A stretch of DNA of 64,000 bases from Pantoea phytobeneficialis (GTDB taxonomy: Bacteria > Pseudomonadota > Gammaproteobacteria > Enterobacterales > Enterobacteriaceae). The notes beneath the pieces are model-generated. The model searched no databases. It had not been told where the DNA came from and worked only from the letters and a program-made list of their open reading frames with translations. The stretch lies in assembly GCF_009728735.1 (NCBI RefSeq), contig NZ_CP024636.1, positions 780,848 through 844,847 on the forward strand, read 5' to 3'. The position numbers were made by a program, and so were the translations under genes. This document shows positions 11,839-22,334 of this stretch, piece after piece; the stretch's first letter is position 1, and each line of letters starts with the position of its first letter.

Positions 11839-12756
11839 ATGATCAAACAAAGGACATTAAAACGTATTGTTCAGGCGACTGGCGTCGGTTTACATACCGG
11901 CAAAAAAGTCACGCTGACCTTACGCCCTGCGTCGGCTAATACCGGGGTCATCTATCGTCGCACAGACTTGAATCCACCGGTAGATTTCCCGGCTGATGCA
12001 AAATACGTGCGCGACACTATGCTGAGTACTTGCCTGGTGAATGATGAAGGCGTGCGTATTTCGACCGTAGAACACCTGAACGCCGCGCTGGCGGGTCTGG
12101 GTATCGACAACATCATTGTTGAAGTCGATGCGCCGGAAATCCCGATCATGGACGGCAGTGCTGCACCTTTTATCTATCTGCTGATGGATGCGGGCATCGA
12201 AGAGCTGAACAGCGCGAAGAAATTTGTGCGTGTTAAGCAAGCGGTGCGCGTTGAAGATGGCGACAAGTGGGCAGAGATTAAACCGTACAATGGTTTCTCA
12301 CTCGACTTCACCATCGATTTCAAACATCCGGCAATTGATTCAAGTTCGCAGCGCTATCAGCTGAACTTCTCGGCCGAGGCGTTTGTTCGCCAGATCAGTC
12401 GTGCGCGTACCTTCGGCTTTATGCGTGAAATCGAATATCTGCAGTCTAAAGGCCTGTGCCTGGGCGGTAGTTTAGATTGTGCGATTGGCCTCGATGATTT
12501 CCGCGTACTGAACGAAGAAGGTCTGCGCTTTGAGGATGAGTTCGTTCGTCACAAAATGCTGGACGCGATCGGCGACCTGTTTATGTGCGGCCACAACGTT
12601 ATTGGCGCGTTTACCGCCTTTAAATCAGGCCATGCATTGAACAACAAGCTGCTGCAAGCGGTACTGGCGAAGCAGGAAGCCTGGGAATGGGCAACCTTCG
12701 AAGACGAAGCTGAACTGCCGCTGGCATTCAAAGCACCCAATCTGGTTCTGGCGTAA
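11839..12756 (+). CDS. lpxC: UDP-3-O-acyl-N-acetylglucosamine deacetylase LpxC
   Basis: LpxC is the zinc deacetylase that commits UDP-acyl-GlcNAc to lipid A synthesis, a main control point for LPS. ATG 11839 ([12 protein letters not shown]) is chosen because it reproduces the 305-residue E. coli protein; a TTG 15 bases upstream is in frame but unsupported. Zinc ligands are visible in [10 protein letters not shown] (His79) and [10 protein letters not shown] (His238 and Asp242). The upstream gap after ftsZ contains TATACT at 11799, a plausible -10 element. In E. coli, FtsH degrades LpxC through its C-terminal tail; the tail here also ends in LVLA. Confidence 0.98.
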   Translation: MIKQRTLKRIVQATGVGLHTGKKVTLTLRPASANTGVIYRRTDLNPPVDFPADAKYVRDTMLSTCLVNDEGVRISTVEHLNAALAGLGIDNIIVEVDAPEIPIMDGSAAPFIYLLMDAGIEELNSAKKFVRVKQAVRVEDGDKWAEIKPYNGFSLDFTIDFKHPAIDSSSQRYQLNFSAEAFVRQISRARTFGFMREIEYLQSKGLCLGGSLDCAIGLDDFRVLNEEGLRFEDEFVRHKMLDAIGDLFMCGHNVIGAFTAFKSGHALNNKLLQAVLAKQEAWEWATFEDEAELPLAFKAPNLVLA

Positions 12757-12766
12757 GTCAGACATA

Positions 12767-12818
12767 AAACGGCGGGTCTCCCTGACACTCTCTCCGGTCA
12801 GTGGAACCTGCCGTTTTT
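12767..12818 (+). terminator. Rho-independent terminator after lpxC
   Basis: AAAACGGCGGGT (12767-12778) pairs with ACCTGCCGTTTT (12805 onward) with a single G-T wobble, and the stem ends in a T-run. It lies 11 bases after the lpxC stop and separates the dcw/lpxC transcript from secM-secA. Confidence 0.85.
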
Positions 12819-13023
12819 TATTCTCTATCCTTTCTGCGTAACGACTCGCATTTCACTGCCAACACGGGTTAGTTCTTGTACGAAAAAGCGTGAATTCGCC
12901 CGACGACCATTGAATCACTGGTGTGGAAGCCACACATAAATGCTATTATCAGGCGCCTGAATTGGCAGGGTAAGTACCGCCGCAGGCGGGAATACTATTT
13001 TACTGAAGCATTGTGGACGGGTT

Positions 13024-13530
13024 GTGATCGGGATTTTCTCACGCTGGCGACAATTTGGCAGACGCTACTTCTGGCCGCATCTCCTGTTGGGGATGGTTGC
13101 AGCCAGTTTTGGCTTGCCCGCGTGTGCGCAAACCTCCGAACCTACTTCCGCTGATACGCCTGTCAGCAGCCTGTTTGTCGGTAATATCGTCCGTTTCGAC
13201 CACCTGATCCGTCTCCAGGAAACGGCACGCCGCCCAAGTTTTAATGTCGATTACTGGCATCAACATGCCATTCGCACCGTTATTCGCCATCTCTCTTTCA
13301 GCATGACGCCACCGGCGCAGGCGCAGAGCGATCAGGTGGCTCCGCTGGCAGCACAAAAGCTGGCGCTCATCGATTCATTACAAGCATTGCTGACTTCACC
13401 GGCGATGCCACAGATGGTTGCCGAACCGCAACGTGCCGTTCGCGTCTCAGAACCGCAAATTAATACCCCCGCTTTCTGGTTGTCTGCTCTTCAGGGCATT
13501 CGCGCCGGACCTTCATTGCTCAACTGCTAA
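13024..13530 (+). CDS. secM: Secretion monitor SecM (translation-arrest regulator of secA)
   Basis: SecM stalls its own ribosome when export is slow, which exposes the secA ribosome site and raises SecA synthesis. The start is GTG 13024. Residues 1-40 are a long basic signal peptide (WRQFGRRYFWPHLLLGMVAAS). The middle keeps NVDYWHQHAIRTVIRHLSFSM. The arrest segment FWLSALQGIRAGP is at residues 151-163, followed by five more residues. GIRAGP and the tryptophan are kept. The E. coli Ile156 position is leucine, and the E. coli Phe150 position is asparagine, with a phenylalanine moved next to the tryptophan. It is 168 residues against 170 in E. coli. Confidence 0.95.
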   Translation: MIGIFSRWRQFGRRYFWPHLLLGMVAASFGLPACAQTSEPTSADTPVSSLFVGNIVRFDHLIRLQETARRPSFNVDYWHQHAIRTVIRHLSFSMTPPAQAQSDQVAPLAAQKLALIDSLQALLTSPAMPQMVAEPQRAVRVSEPQINTPAFWLSALQGIRAGPSLLNC

Positions 13531-13599
13531 CCTTTTTCACTCACTTTGTTTAGATTGCGCAGTTCGTGGTGTCACGACTGAATTGAGAAAATAATTATC

Positions 13600-16305
13600 A
13601 TGTTAATCAAATTATTAACTAAAGTTTTTGGTAGTAGCAATGATCGTACTCTGCGCCGCATGCGCAAAGTCGTGGATGTCATCAATAAGATGGAGCCGGA
13701 TTTTGAAAAGCTCTCCGATGACGAATTGAAAGCGAAAACGGGTTTATTCCGCGAGCGTCTGGAAAAAGGTGAAAGCCTGGAAAGCTTGATCCCGGAAGCC
13801 TTCGCCACCGTACGTGAGGCAAGTAAGCGTGTGTTTGGCATGCGCCATTTCGACGTGCAGTTGATTGGCGGCATGGTACTCAACGAACGTTGCATCGCTG
13901 AGATGCGTACCGGTGAAGGTAAAACCCTGACAGCTACGCTGCCTGCTTACCTGAATGCCCTGAGTGGCAAAGGCGTCCACGTCGTAACCGTGAACGATTA
14001 CCTTGCTCAACGTGACGCCGAAAATAACCGTCCGCTGTTTGAATTCCTTGGTCTGACCGTGGGTATCAACCTGCCAGGTATGCCGTCAATTGCCAAACGC
14101 GCTGCCTATGCTGCCGATATCACCTACGGTACCAACAACGAGTATGGTTTCGACTATCTGCGTGACAACATGGCTTTCAGCCCGGAAGAGCGCGTGCAGC
14201 GTAAACTGCATTATGCGCTGGTGGATGAGGTCGACTCCATCCTGATCGATGAAGCGCGTACGCCGCTGATCATCTCTGGCCCGGCTGAAGACAGCTCTGA
14301 CCTGTATATCAAGGTCAACAAAATCATCCCGCACCTGATCCGTCAGGACAAAGAAGATTCCGATACCTTCCAGGGCGAAGGTGACTTCTGGGTGGATGAA
14401 AAAGCGCGTCAGGCACATATGACTGAGCGCGGTCTGGTTAAAGTCGAAGAACTGCTGGTTAGCCAGAACATTATGGATGAGGGTGAATCTCTCTATTCAC
14501 CGACCAACATTATGCTGATGCACCATGTCACTGCGGCTCTGCGTGCGCATGCGTTGTTCACCCGTGACGTTGACTACATCGTTAAAGATGGCGAGGTTGT
14601 GATCGTTGATGAACACACCGGTCGTACGATGCAGGGACGTCGTTGGTCTGATGGTCTGCATCAGGCGGTTGAAGCCAAAGAAGGCGTGGAGATCCAGAAC
14701 GAAAACCAGACGCTGGCGTCCATCACCTTCCAGAACTATTTCCGTATCTACGAAAAACTGGCCGGTATGACCGGTACAGCGGATACCGAAGCCTTTGAAT
14801 TTAGCTCGATCTACAAACTCGATACCATCGTGGTGCCAACCAACCGTCCGATGGTGCGTAAAGATATGGCCGATCTGGTCTACATGACCGAGAAAGAGAA
14901 GATTGATGCCATCATTGAAGATATTCGTGCCTGTACTGCCAATGGGCAGCCGGTACTGGTGGGTACCATTTCAATTGAAAAATCTGAAGTGGTCTCCAAC
15001 GAACTGACGCGTGCCGGCATCAAACACAGCGTACTGAACGCCAAATTCCACGCCCGCGAAGCAGATATCGTGGCACAGGCTGGTCAGCCTGGTGCTGTGA
15101 CCATCGCCACAAACATGGCGGGTCGTGGTACTGACATTATGCTGGGTGGTAACTGGCATGCAGAAGTGGCGGAGCTGGAAGCGCCAACCGACGCACAGAT
15201 TGAAGAAATCAAAGCCGCCTGGCAGCAGCGTCATGAAGCGGTTCTGGCTGCCGGTGGTTTGCATATTATCGGTACTGAGCGCCATGAATCGCGTCGTATC
15301 GATAACCAGCTGCGTGGCCGTGCGGGCCGTCAGGGTGACGCCGGTTCTTCACGTTTCTACCTGTCAATGGAAGATGCATTGATGCGTATCTTCGCCTCGG
15401 ATCGTGTCTCTAACATGATGCGTAAGCTGGGGATGAAGCCAGGTGAAGCGATTGAACACCCGTGGGTAACCAAAGCGATTGCCAATGCGCAGCGTAAAGT
15501 AGAAAGCCGTAACTTCGACATCCGTAAGCAGCTGCTTGAGTATGATGATGTTGCTAACGATCAGCGCCGCGCGATCTACAGCCAGCGTAACGAGCTGCTG
15601 GATGTGTCTGACGTATCAGAAACCATCAACAGCATCCGTGAGGATGTGTTTAAAGCAACCATCGACACCTATATTCCGCCGCAGTCGCTGGAGGAAATGT
15701 GGGATGTGCCTGGCCTTGAAGAGCGTCTGCGTACTGATTTCGACCTGGATCTGCCGATTGCGGAATGGCTGGATAAAGAACCTGACCTGCATGAAGAGAC
15801 GCTGCGCGAGCGCATCATGAAGCATGCGACAGAAAGCTACGCTGCCAAAGAAGAAGTGGTGGGCGTGGAAATGATGCGTAACTTTGAAAAAGGCGTGATG
15901 CTGCAAACGCTGGACTCACTGTGGAAAGAGCATCTGGCTGCGATGGATTATCTGCGTCAGGGTATTCATCTGCGTGGTTACGCGCAGAAAGATCCGAAGC
16001 AGGAATACAAGCGCGAATCTTTCTCCATGTTTGCCGCCATGCTGGAATCGCTGAAATACGAAGTGATCAGCACCCTGAGCAAAGTTCAGGTGCGTATGCC
16101 GGAAGAAGTTGAAGCGATGGAGCAACAGCGTCGTGAAGAAGCTGAGCGTCTGGCACAGCAGCAGCAGTTGAGTCATGTTGATGATGAGACCGCAGCGGCT
16201 GCCGCGCTGGCGGCGCAGGGCGGCGAACGCAAGGTCGGTCGTAACGATCCTTGCCCATGTGGTTCAGGTAAAAAATATAAGCAGTGCCACGGCCGTCTGG
16301 CCTGA
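13600..16305 (+). CDS. secA: Preprotein translocase ATPase SecA
   Basis: SecA drives secretory proteins through SecYEG with ATP. The 901 residues match the E. coli length. Visible parts are Walker A MRTGEGKT near 102-109, [12 protein letters not shown] near 209-220, helicase motifs including [10 protein letters not shown] and [11 protein letters not shown], and the C-terminal zinc site [14 protein letters not shown] near 885-898 that binds SecB and lipids. It follows secM by 69 bases with a weak ribosome site (GAGAAAAT), as expected for arrest-controlled initiation. Confidence 0.99.
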   Translation: MLIKLLTKVFGSSNDRTLRRMRKVVDVINKMEPDFEKLSDDELKAKTGLFRERLEKGESLESLIPEAFATVREASKRVFGMRHFDVQLIGGMVLNERCIAEMRTGEGKTLTATLPAYLNALSGKGVHVVTVNDYLAQRDAENNRPLFEFLGLTVGINLPGMPSIAKRAAYAADITYGTNNEYGFDYLRDNMAFSPEERVQRKLHYALVDEVDSILIDEARTPLIISGPAEDSSDLYIKVNKIIPHLIRQDKEDSDTFQGEGDFWVDEKARQAHMTERGLVKVEELLVSQNIMDEGESLYSPTNIMLMHHVTAALRAHALFTRDVDYIVKDGEVVIVDEHTGRTMQGRRWSDGLHQAVEAKEGVEIQNENQTLASITFQNYFRIYEKLAGMTGTADTEAFEFSSIYKLDTIVVPTNRPMVRKDMADLVYMTEKEKIDAIIEDIRACTANGQPVLVGTISIEKSEVVSNELTRAGIKHSVLNAKFHAREADIVAQAGQPGAVTIATNMAGRGTDIMLGGNWHAEVAELEAPTDAQIEEIKAAWQQRHEAVLAAGGLHIIGTERHESRRIDNQLRGRAGRQGDAGSSRFYLSMEDALMRIFASDRVSNMMRKLGMKPGEAIEHPWVTKAIANAQRKVESRNFDIRKQLLEYDDVANDQRRAIYSQRNELLDVSDVSETINSIREDVFKATIDTYIPPQSLEEMWDVPGLEERLRTDFDLDLPIAEWLDKEPDLHEETLRERIMKHATESYAAKEEVVGVEMMRNFEKGVMLQTLDSLWKEHLAAMDYLRQGIHLRGYAQKDPKQEYKRESFSMFAAMLESLKYEVISTLSKVQVRMPEEVEAMEQQRREEAERLAQQQQLSHVDDETAAAAALAAQGGERKVGRNDPCPCGSGKKYKQCHGRLA

Positions 16306-16310
16306 TAAAG

Positions 16311-16337
16311 AAAGGAGCCGATTGGCTCCTTTTTTTA
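16311..16337 (+). terminator. Rho-independent terminator after secA
   Basis: AAAGGAGCC (16311-16319) pairs with GGCTCCTTT (16324-16332) around a 4-base loop and is followed by a T-run. It begins a few bases after the secA stop, so mutT probably uses its own promoter in the 66 bases that follow. Confidence 0.9.
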
Positions 16338-16402
16338 TGCGTTTTCACGGTGACTGCTTTAGAATCAGCGACTCATTTTATTCTTTTAGCGGAATTCAGC
16401 TT

Positions 16403-16798
16403 ATGAAACACCTGCAAGTCGCGGTGGGCATCATTCGCAATGCCAGTCACCAGATCTTCCTTGCTCAACGTGCAGCAAGTTCCCACATGGCTAACAAATG
16501 GGAGTTTCCTGGCGGCAAAATCGAACAGGACGAAACCGCTGAACAGGCGTTGAAGCGTGAGCTAATGGAAGAGACGGGGATTGAAGTGACGGCAGCTCAG
16601 CCAATTGGGCAGGCTGATCACAGCTATGAAGATTTGCGTGTCACGCTGCACTTCTTTCTGGTGGAAGGTTGGCATGGCGAGCCCTGGGGTAAGGAAGGGC
16701 AGCCGCAACGCTGGGTCGAGCAAACAGCCTTGGTTGCAGAAGAATTCCCACCCGCAAACCATGCATTGATTGCACGCCTGGTGGCGGGAGAAATCTGA
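16403..16798 (+). CDS. mutT: 8-oxo-dGTP diphosphatase MutT
   Basis: MutT hydrolyses 8-oxo-dGTP to the monophosphate, preventing A-to-C transversions. The start is ATG 16403 (MKHLQVAVGIIRN), giving 131 residues; longer in-frame starts would run into secA and its terminator. The Nudix box is intact: G-x5-E-x7-REL-x-EE-x-G spans GKIEQDETAEQALKREL and MEETGI, near residues 38-60. The gene is convergent with yacG, with a perfect palindrome between them. Confidence 0.97.
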   Translation: MKHLQVAVGIIRNASHQIFLAQRAASSHMANKWEFPGGKIEQDETAEQALKRELMEETGIEVTAAQPIGQADHSYEDLRVTLHFFLVEGWHGEPWGKEGQPQRWVEQTALVAEEFPPANHALIARLVAGEI

Positions 16799-16799
16799 T

Positions 16800-16820
16800 A
16801 TCAGGGGCCAGGCCCCTGAT
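16800..16820. terminator. Palindrome between convergent mutT and yacG
   Basis: ATCAGGGGCC (16800-16809) and GGCCCCTGAT (16811-16820) form a perfect 10-bp inverted repeat around one base. It starts right after the mutT stop and ends 2 bases before the yacG stop. There is no T-run on either strand, so a bidirectional transcript-end or mRNA-protecting hairpin is likely, not a strong intrinsic terminator. Confidence 0.6.
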
Positions 16821-16822
16821 AG

Positions 16823-17020
16823 TTACTGTTGTTCTTCGCTCCAGTCGTCGCTGTCGGTCATATCACCGCTGCTGGCAATACGTTTTTCTTCTGCTGCCCA
16901 TTCGCCTAAATCAATCAGCTGGCAACGTTTGCTACAAAATGGGCGCCAGGGACTCAGTTCGTCCCACATCACGTCTTTACCGCAATTGGGGCAAGGTACA
17001 ACAATCATTTCTTCCTGCAT
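16823..17020 (-). CDS. yacG: DNA gyrase inhibitor YacG (zinc-binding)
   Basis: YacG is a small zinc protein that in E. coli binds GyrB and inhibits gyrase. The start at 17020 ([15 protein letters not shown]) gives 65 residues, the same as E. coli, behind the ribosome site AGAGGA. Two zinc-binding pairs are visible, CPNC near residues 10-13 and CSKRC near 29-33. The conserved [15 protein letters not shown] block and acidic tail follow. It is last in the minus-strand coaE-zapD-yacG group. Confidence 0.96.
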   Translation of the reverse strand: MQEEMIVVPCPNCGKDVMWDELSPWRPFCSKRCQLIDLGEWAAEEKRIASSGDMTDSDDWSEEQQ

Positions 17021-17028
17021 AACATCCT

Positions 17029-17772
17029 CTAACAACAGGCCAGTTCAAAGTTAAGTCGTTCGGGTACTTCACCACGTTCACTGTCCAGCGGCAGGAAGCG
17101 AATGGCATAACGGCTCTTATGGCCGGAGACTTGCGGATATAAGGCATCTTCCAGTGTGAGTTGCAACCGCAACAAATCAGCACCTTCGGCGTTATCCTGA
17201 TAAAACCCGTTCAGGCTGGTTTGATTGCGAAACACACCCGATTGGCGAACTAAATCAAGGATCATCGCAAGGCTGTTACGCAGTGGATTAAGCGATTCCA
17301 GCCAGGCGTTGACTTGCGCATCACGCATCGGTTGTTCGAGATGCAACCAGATATGCAGGCCGGGCAAATCAAAACTACAGCAACCACCAGGAATGCTCAG
17401 GCGCTGACGAACCAGCCCGATCAGGCGATCTTCACGTAATTGCTGGCCCATACGTGGTGCCTGTAACAGCTCACTCGATTGCTGTTTTAGCTGCTTACTT
17501 AACGTCTGCACTCGTTGCAGATCCACTCCCGGGACATCGAGCCAGGCGCGCAACTTTTGCTGCTGGCGTTCCTGTTCTTTCAGCAGTTCAGTGCGCATGT
17601 CACCCCGTTCGAAGATGTCCAGCAAATCGGCAAGAATGCGGAAGACACCCAGCGCGGAAACGGAACTGGAGACGGGGATGGTTTCGTGCAATTGGTTAAG
17701 CAGAAATTCGACGCGTAACCAGGTACGCATTTTCTCATTCAGGGGATGTTCAAACAGAACGACTGTACTCAT
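17029..17772 (-). CDS. zapD: Z-ring-associated protein ZapD
   Basis: ZapD cross-links FtsZ protofilaments and stabilises the Z-ring. The start at 17772 ([20 protein letters not shown]) gives 247 residues, identical in length to E. coli ZapD (YacF). Upstream in-frame codons lie inside coaE and are rejected. Conserved blocks include [35 protein letters not shown] and the C-terminal FELACC. The start is 4 bases after the coaE stop, and the yacG start is 8 bases beyond the zapD stop, so the three are one operon. Confidence 0.97.
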   Translation of the reverse strand: MSTVVLFEHPLNEKMRTWLRVEFLLNQLHETIPVSSSVSALGVFRILADLLDIFERGDMRTELLKEQERQQQKLRAWLDVPGVDLQRVQTLSKQLKQQSSELLQAPRMGQQLREDRLIGLVRQRLSIPGGCCSFDLPGLHIWLHLEQPMRDAQVNAWLESLNPLRNSLAMILDLVRQSGVFRNQTSLNGFYQDNAEGADLLRLQLTLEDALYPQVSGHKSRYAIRFLPLDSERGEVPERLNFELACC

Positions 17773-17776
17773 GGTG

Positions 17777-18385
17777 TTAATCCTGTTCTGCTGCGGCCAG
17801 ACGCAAGTAGCGCTGGTGAAGTTCAGCAACACGCGGCAGCGCATCATCAGGCGTGCCGCTATTATCGATGATGTCATCCGCGACGGCCAGGCGCTGTTGT
17901 CGGCTGGCCTGCGCGGCAAGAATATTTTGGGCTTGCGCGAGGGATATCCCGTCGCGTTGTTGCGTACGCTGCAATTGGGTTGCCTCATCCACATCCACCA
18001 CCAGCACGCGATTGGCCTGATGTTGCAGGCCGTTTTCCACCAGCAACGGCACTACCCACAGCACATAAGGTGAGGTAGTGAGTGCCTTTAACTGCTGAGT
18101 TCGCGCATTAATTAATGGATGCAACAATTGGTTCAGCCAGTTTTTTTCCTGCGGCTGCTGAAAAATAATTTCGCGCAACCGTGCACGATAAAGCGTGCCT
18201 TCTGCCGTCAGGATCGATTCGCCATGACGTTTAACGATCGCCTGCAATGCTGGCGTACCCGGTTCAACTACTTCTCTGGCAATGGAGTCGGCGTCGATGA
18301 TCTCGGCACCCAGCGCCGCGAAGGCATTGGCGATGGTGGATTTACCACTGCCAATGCCACCCGTTAGCGCAACGGTAAAAGGCAT
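17777..18385 (-). CDS. coaE: Dephospho-CoA kinase CoaE
   Basis: CoaE phosphorylates the ribose 3'-hydroxyl of dephospho-CoA, the last step of CoA synthesis. The P-loop GGIGSGKST lies at residues 9-17. The [13 protein letters not shown] stretch (substrate and lid region) and [18 protein letters not shown] follow. It has 202 residues against 206 in E. coli. It is first in the minus-strand coaE-zapD-yacG operon and diverges from guaC across 229 bases. Confidence 0.97.
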   Translation of the reverse strand: MPFTVALTGGIGSGKSTIANAFAALGAEIIDADSIAREVVEPGTPALQAIVKRHGESILTAEGTLYRARLREIIFQQPQEKNWLNQLLHPLINARTQQLKALTTSPYVLWVVPLLVENGLQHQANRVLVVDVDEATQLQRTQQRDGISLAQAQNILAAQASRQQRLAVADDIIDNSGTPDDALPRVAELHQRYLRLAAAEQD

Positions 18386-18614
18386 AGCGTTTTCCTGGAA
18401 TCTGCACCGTCATGCTGCCACAACCTGCGTAAAACTTAAGGCAAGATGAGAGCAGGATCACAATCGATTTTCTCAGCTAAATTTAACGGATTGTAGCTTA
18501 AATAAAGTGAAATTCGCAGTCTTGTCGCAGAACGAATGGCGCGTATGATAACGACACTGGAGCCGTGAGCGCTACCCGAACTGAGGTTCGATGCCACTAA
18601 CCAGGACACCCGTT

Positions 18615-19655
18615 ATGCGTATTGAAGAAGATGTAAAACTGGGCTTTAAAGACGTACTGATCCGCCCTAAACGTTCCACTCTCAAAAGCCGTTCTGATGT
18701 TGAACTCGAGCGTACTTTTACCTTTAAACACTCTGCTCTAAGCTGGACTGGCGTACCGGTTATCGCCGCTAATATGGATACGGTCGGTACTTTCACTATG
18801 GCAGAAGCGCTGGCAGGATTTGGCGTGCTGACCGCCGTGCACAAACACTACAGCGTCGAAGACTGGCAGGCGTTTATTCAGCGCGTGCCCACATCTGTGC
18901 TGGGGCATGTAATGGTGTCTACCGGTACGTCAGAAGCAGACTTCAGCAAACTCAGTGCCGTTCTGGCGCTTTCACCTCAACTTAACTTTATCTGCATCGA
19001 TGTTGCTAATGGTTATTCCGAGCACTTTGTCGCGTTCCTGCAACGTGCGCGCGAGAGTTTCCCGGATAAAACGATTTGTGCCGGTAATGTGGTCACCGGG
19101 GAAATGGTGGAAGAACTGATTTTGTCTGGTGCGGATATCGTAAAAGTGGGTATTGGTCCCGGCTCAGTCTGCACCACACGCGTGAAAACTGGGGTGGGTT
19201 ATCCGCAGCTTTCAGCCGTGATTGAATGTGCAGATGCTGCTCATGGGCTGGGGGGGCAGATCGTCAGTGATGGCGGTTGTGCCGTACCGGGTGATATCGC
19301 CAAAGCCTTTGGTGGCGGAGCCGATTTTGTCATGCTTGGCGGTATGCTGGCGGCACATGATGAGTGTGAAGGCACTATCGTTGAGGAGCAGGGTGAGCAA
19401 TTTATGCTGTTTTATGGCATGAGTTCAGAATCAGCCATGAAGCGCCATGTTGGTGGTGTTGCGCAGTACCGTGCGGCAGAGGGAAAAACCGTTCGGCTGC
19501 CGCTGCGTGGTCCGGTTGACGACACGATTAAAGATATCCTCGGTGGCCTGCGATCGGCATGTACTTATGTTGGGGCGGAAAGACTCAAAGAGCTGACCAA
19601 ACGCACCACTTTTATTCGGGTGGCGGAACAGGAAAATCGGGTGTTTACTCGCTGA
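18615..19655 (+). CDS. guaC: GMP reductase GuaC
   Basis: GuaC reduces GMP to IMP with NADPH for purine salvage. The start at ATG 18615 ([16 protein letters not shown]) gives 346 residues, matching E. coli. It is a TIM barrel of the IMPDH/GMPR family: the catalytic cysteine lies in GPGSVCTTR near residue 186. SDGGC (phosphate site), [13 protein letters not shown] and the [12 protein letters not shown] segment are also conserved. It converges on hofC; the intervening gap holds an inverted repeat (see 19663). Confidence 0.97.
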   Translation: MRIEEDVKLGFKDVLIRPKRSTLKSRSDVELERTFTFKHSALSWTGVPVIAANMDTVGTFTMAEALAGFGVLTAVHKHYSVEDWQAFIQRVPTSVLGHVMVSTGTSEADFSKLSAVLALSPQLNFICIDVANGYSEHFVAFLQRARESFPDKTICAGNVVTGEMVEELILSGADIVKVGIGPGSVCTTRVKTGVGYPQLSAVIECADAAHGLGGQIVSDGGCAVPGDIAKAFGGGADFVMLGGMLAAHDECEGTIVEEQGEQFMLFYGMSSESAMKRHVGGVAQYRAAEGKTVRLPLRGPVDDTIKDILGGLRSACTYVGAERLKELTKRTTFIRVAEQENRVFTR

Positions 19656-19662
19656 TTCAACG

Positions 19663-19735
19663 GTAGCGGCGCGATTTATCGCGCGACCTTTTCTGACTTC
19701 GTGTACAAAATTGCGCGAATAATCAAGCCGCTGCG
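19663..19735. repeat. GC-rich intergenic inverted repeat, copy A (guaC/hofC gap)
   Basis: The left arm GTAGCGGCGCGATTTATCGCGC (19663-19684) is matched by a degenerate inverted arm GCGCGAATAATCAAGCCGCTGC (about 19713-19734). It sits between the convergent guaC and hofC stops. The same unit occurs near 39028 and 42449. I do not recognise a named family; REP-like or MITE-like is inference. It could fold in RNA and end both transcripts. Confidence 0.65.
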
Positions 19736-19753
19736 AATAAAAATGCACGCCCA

Positions 19754-20953
19754 TCAGCGAATAGCATCACCCAGGCCAAATACCGGCAGATACATCGCAA
19801 TCACCAGTGTCCCCACGATGCCGCCAATAACGACCATCATCATGGGCTCAAGTGCTGCGGCCAGAGACTCTGCGCGGCTCAGCGTATTCTGCCGATGCCA
19901 TTCCGCCAGGCGTGACAGCATGACATCTAAAGCACCCACCTCTTCACCCACTTTGATGAGTTGGGCACACAGGGGAGTGAACAATTGATGTTGTAGCAGA
20001 GCCTGATGCAAGGGTGCGCCAGCGGCAATATGTTGCTGCAATTCCCCGATAGCCTCACGCCAGAGTCGGGCAGCCAGTGTGACTTCAACCGCTTGCAAAC
20101 TTTGCAGTAAGGTCAGGCCGGCCCGCTGTGTCAGTTGAAGAATGTCATAAATTTGCGTGAGTTGGCTGCCGCGCCATAGCGGTGCCAGCAATGGCAGCCG
20201 TAATAACCAAAGCTGGCATTGACGCTGCCAGCCGGGAGAGCGTCGATAAAATTGTTGAACCAGAATGGCAACGGCTCCGCAGGTCAACAGTAACGGTAAA
20301 GCAACCGCCTGTAGCAAGGCTGATAATGCCATCACACCGGCAGTGAGTGCCGGGAGTGGTGCATCGAAGCTGGCGTACACCGAGACAAATTCCGGCAAGA
20401 CAAATAGCAGCATGCCAGCACTCACTGCTATCGCGACCAACATTATGAACAATGGATAGCGCAGTGCCTTGACCACTTTCTGACGCAAAAGCTGTTGGCC
20501 GGTTTGCTGCTGCGCCAGTTGGCGGCAACATTCGTCTAATTGCCCGGTAAGTTCTCCCACCTGCATTAATGCCGGAAACAACGGCGGGAAAATTTGCGGC
20601 CAGTCGCGTAATGCCTGGGAAAAGGGTACTCCTGCAAGCACCCGTTGCTGCAACCCTCTGAGTAATGTACGCCAGCCAATATCGGGATGTCCTTCGGCAA
20701 GCAGAGCCAGGCTTTCTGCCAGAGGAAGTCCTGCCTTGAGCAGCGTGGCAAGTTGTTGGATGAGGTTGCTTTTTTGCTGCCACTTCCAGTCGCGCGCACG
20801 CCAGCACTTCCCCCGTTTCCAACTCACGGCCATCATTCCACGATCCGCCAACTGGTGCAGCAGTGCATCCGGGGTGGAGATTAATGATTCACCGTTTTGC
20901 AGTAAACCCGCGCTATCCAGTGCCTGCCAGCGAAAATGATAGAGATTAGCCAT
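19754..20953 (-). CDS. hofC: Type IV pilus inner-membrane platform protein HofC
   Basis: HofC belongs to the GspF/PilC family, the platform on which the assembly ATPase acts. The start chosen is ATG 20953 (MANLYHFRWQ), which overlaps the hofB stop by 8 bases and has a GGATTGGG ribosome site; it gives 399 residues against 400 in E. coli. Two T2SSF domains (near residues 60-180 and 265-385) each precede hydrophobic segments. The C-terminal EPMMMVVIGGIVGTLV membrane segment is typical. It is last in ppdD-hofB-hofC. Confidence 0.93.
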   Translation of the reverse strand: MANLYHFRWQALDSAGLLQNGESLISTPDALLHQLADRGMMAVSWKRGKCWRARDWKWQQKSNLIQQLATLLKAGLPLAESLALLAEGHPDIGWRTLLRGLQQRVLAGVPFSQALRDWPQIFPPLFPALMQVGELTGQLDECCRQLAQQQTGQQLLRQKVVKALRYPLFIMLVAIAVSAGMLLFVLPEFVSVYASFDAPLPALTAGVMALSALLQAVALPLLLTCGAVAILVQQFYRRSPGWQRQCQLWLLRLPLLAPLWRGSQLTQIYDILQLTQRAGLTLLQSLQAVEVTLAARLWREAIGELQQHIAAGAPLHQALLQHQLFTPLCAQLIKVGEEVGALDVMLSRLAEWHRQNTLSRAESLAAALEPMMMVVIGGIVGTLVIAMYLPVFGLGDAIR

Positions 20954-22334
20954 TGCCCAATCCAACCACGCGTTGCATCTCTTCCAGTGAGGTTTCCCCT
21001 CGACTGACCGCTTCCAGTCCGGCGGCGACCAGCGTTTTCATTCCCTGTTGATTTGCCAGTGAGAGCAGATGCTCCAATGGCATATCAGCAGAGATGGCGT
21101 TCTGCAATTTGGCGGTCATGGGCAGGAGTTCGAAAAGTGCCAACCGCCCATAGTAGCCAGAAAAACAGTGGTCGCACCCCGGAGCCCGCCAGGTCTGAAG
21201 CGTTCCCGGCCATAATTCGGGGGGCAGGTGAGCAATTGCCTGCCCCGGTTGGCGGCAATGTATACACAGGCGTCTTACCAGCCGTTGTGCAACAATCAGT
21301 TGCAGCGCCGGACCTAGCAGATAGCCGGGGATCCCCATTTGCCGTAGCCGCGTCAGGGTTTCAGCGGTTGAGTTGGTATGCAGCGTAGAGAGGACCAGAT
21401 GACCGGTTTGCGCGGCTTTGACGGCAATCCCCGCCGTCTCCGCATCACGTATTTCACCCACCATGATGATGTCCGGGTCCTGGCGCAATAAGGCGCGCAA
21501 CACCAGATTAAAATCCAGCCCACTGCGGGGCTGAATTTGTGTCTGGTTGATACCTTCAAGCGGAATTTCCACCGGATCTTCAACACTACAGACGTTTTTT
21601 TCCGGCACATTGAGTGCACTCAATCCGCTGTAAAGGGTGAAGGTTTTGCCGCTACCGGTTGGACCGGTTACCAGAATCAACCCCTGTGGTTTCGCCAGTG
21701 CCGTGCTGAACTGACGCAACTGGCTGGTCGGCATGCCGAGTTTATCCAGCGCAATCGCGCTATTTTCGCTCTGCATTAAACGTACAACCGCTTTCTCTCC
21801 GTGGCTGATGGGTAAGGTGGAGAGACGAAAGGCGGCCTGCTTCCCTTCCAGTTCCAGAGTAAATTGCCCATCCTGTGGCAATCGTCGTTCAGCAATATCC
21901 AGCCCGCCGAGAATTTTCAGCCGGGCCAGCACCGCAGCGGGTTGAGCATCGGGTAATTGCGCCAGCTTGTGCAGGACACCATCAATACGCAGCCGAACAC
22001 GCAACGCGTGATGCTGTGGCTCAAAATGGACATCGGATGCACGACGTTGTAATGCCTGGCGCAGAATATACTCCACTGCGTTGATGGCAGACTCCACCGC
22101 AGCCTGTTCTTTGGGCACCTCAGAACGCCCCGGCTCGTGGAGTTGCTGCTCGATTCGGGCGGCTGGCCAGCACTCCACCTCGACTTTGCACTGACTGGCA
22201 AATTGCAGTGCCTCCAGCAGCGCCGGTTCAGGTGTACCGGACACAGCCACGCGCAGCAAAGTGTCATCATGATGCAGGATTATCGCGTTATGACGCCGAC
22301 ACAGCGTCTTGAGCATGTCATCAGGCTTCTCCAT
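20946..22334 (-). CDS. hofB: Type IV pilus assembly ATPase HofB (GspE/PilB family)
   Basis: HofB is the hexameric ATPase that powers pilin polymerisation. The start at 22334 is supported by an AGGTGG ribosome site 5 bases away and gives 462 residues against 461 in E. coli; it overlaps the ppdD end by 14 bases. Walker A GPTGSGKT, the aspartate box RALLRQDPDIIMVGEIRD, the histidine box GHLVLSTLHTNS and a late CxxC pair (CIHC and CDHC) are all visible. A second possible start is ATG 22316. Confidence 0.95.
   Translation of the reverse strand: MEKPDDMLKTLCRRHNAIILHHDDTLLRVAVSGTPEPALLEALQFASQCKVEVECWPAARIEQQLHEPGRSEVPKEQAAVESAINAVEYILRQALQRRASDVHFEPQHHALRVRLRIDGVLHKLAQLPDAQPAAVLARLKILGGLDIAERRLPQDGQFTLELEGKQAAFRLSTLPISHGEKAVVRLMQSENSAIALDKLGMPTSQLRQFSTALAKPQGLILVTGPTGSGKTFTLYSGLSALNVPEKNVCSVEDPVEIPLEGINQTQIQPRSGLDFNLVLRALLRQDPDIIMVGEIRDAETAGIAVKAAQTGHLVLSTLHTNSTAETLTRLRQMGIPGYLLGPALQLIVAQRLVRRLCIHCRQPGQAIAHLPPELWPGTLQTWRAPGCDHCFSGYYGRLALFELLPMTAKLQNAISADMPLEHLLSLANQQGMKTLVAAGLEAVSRGETSLEEMQRVVGLGNG

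Noticed and set aside
12921..13154. 77-codon frame overlapping the start of secM
   Set aside because: It is out of frame with secM, has no ribosome site or similarity, and secM is confirmed by its arrest motif.
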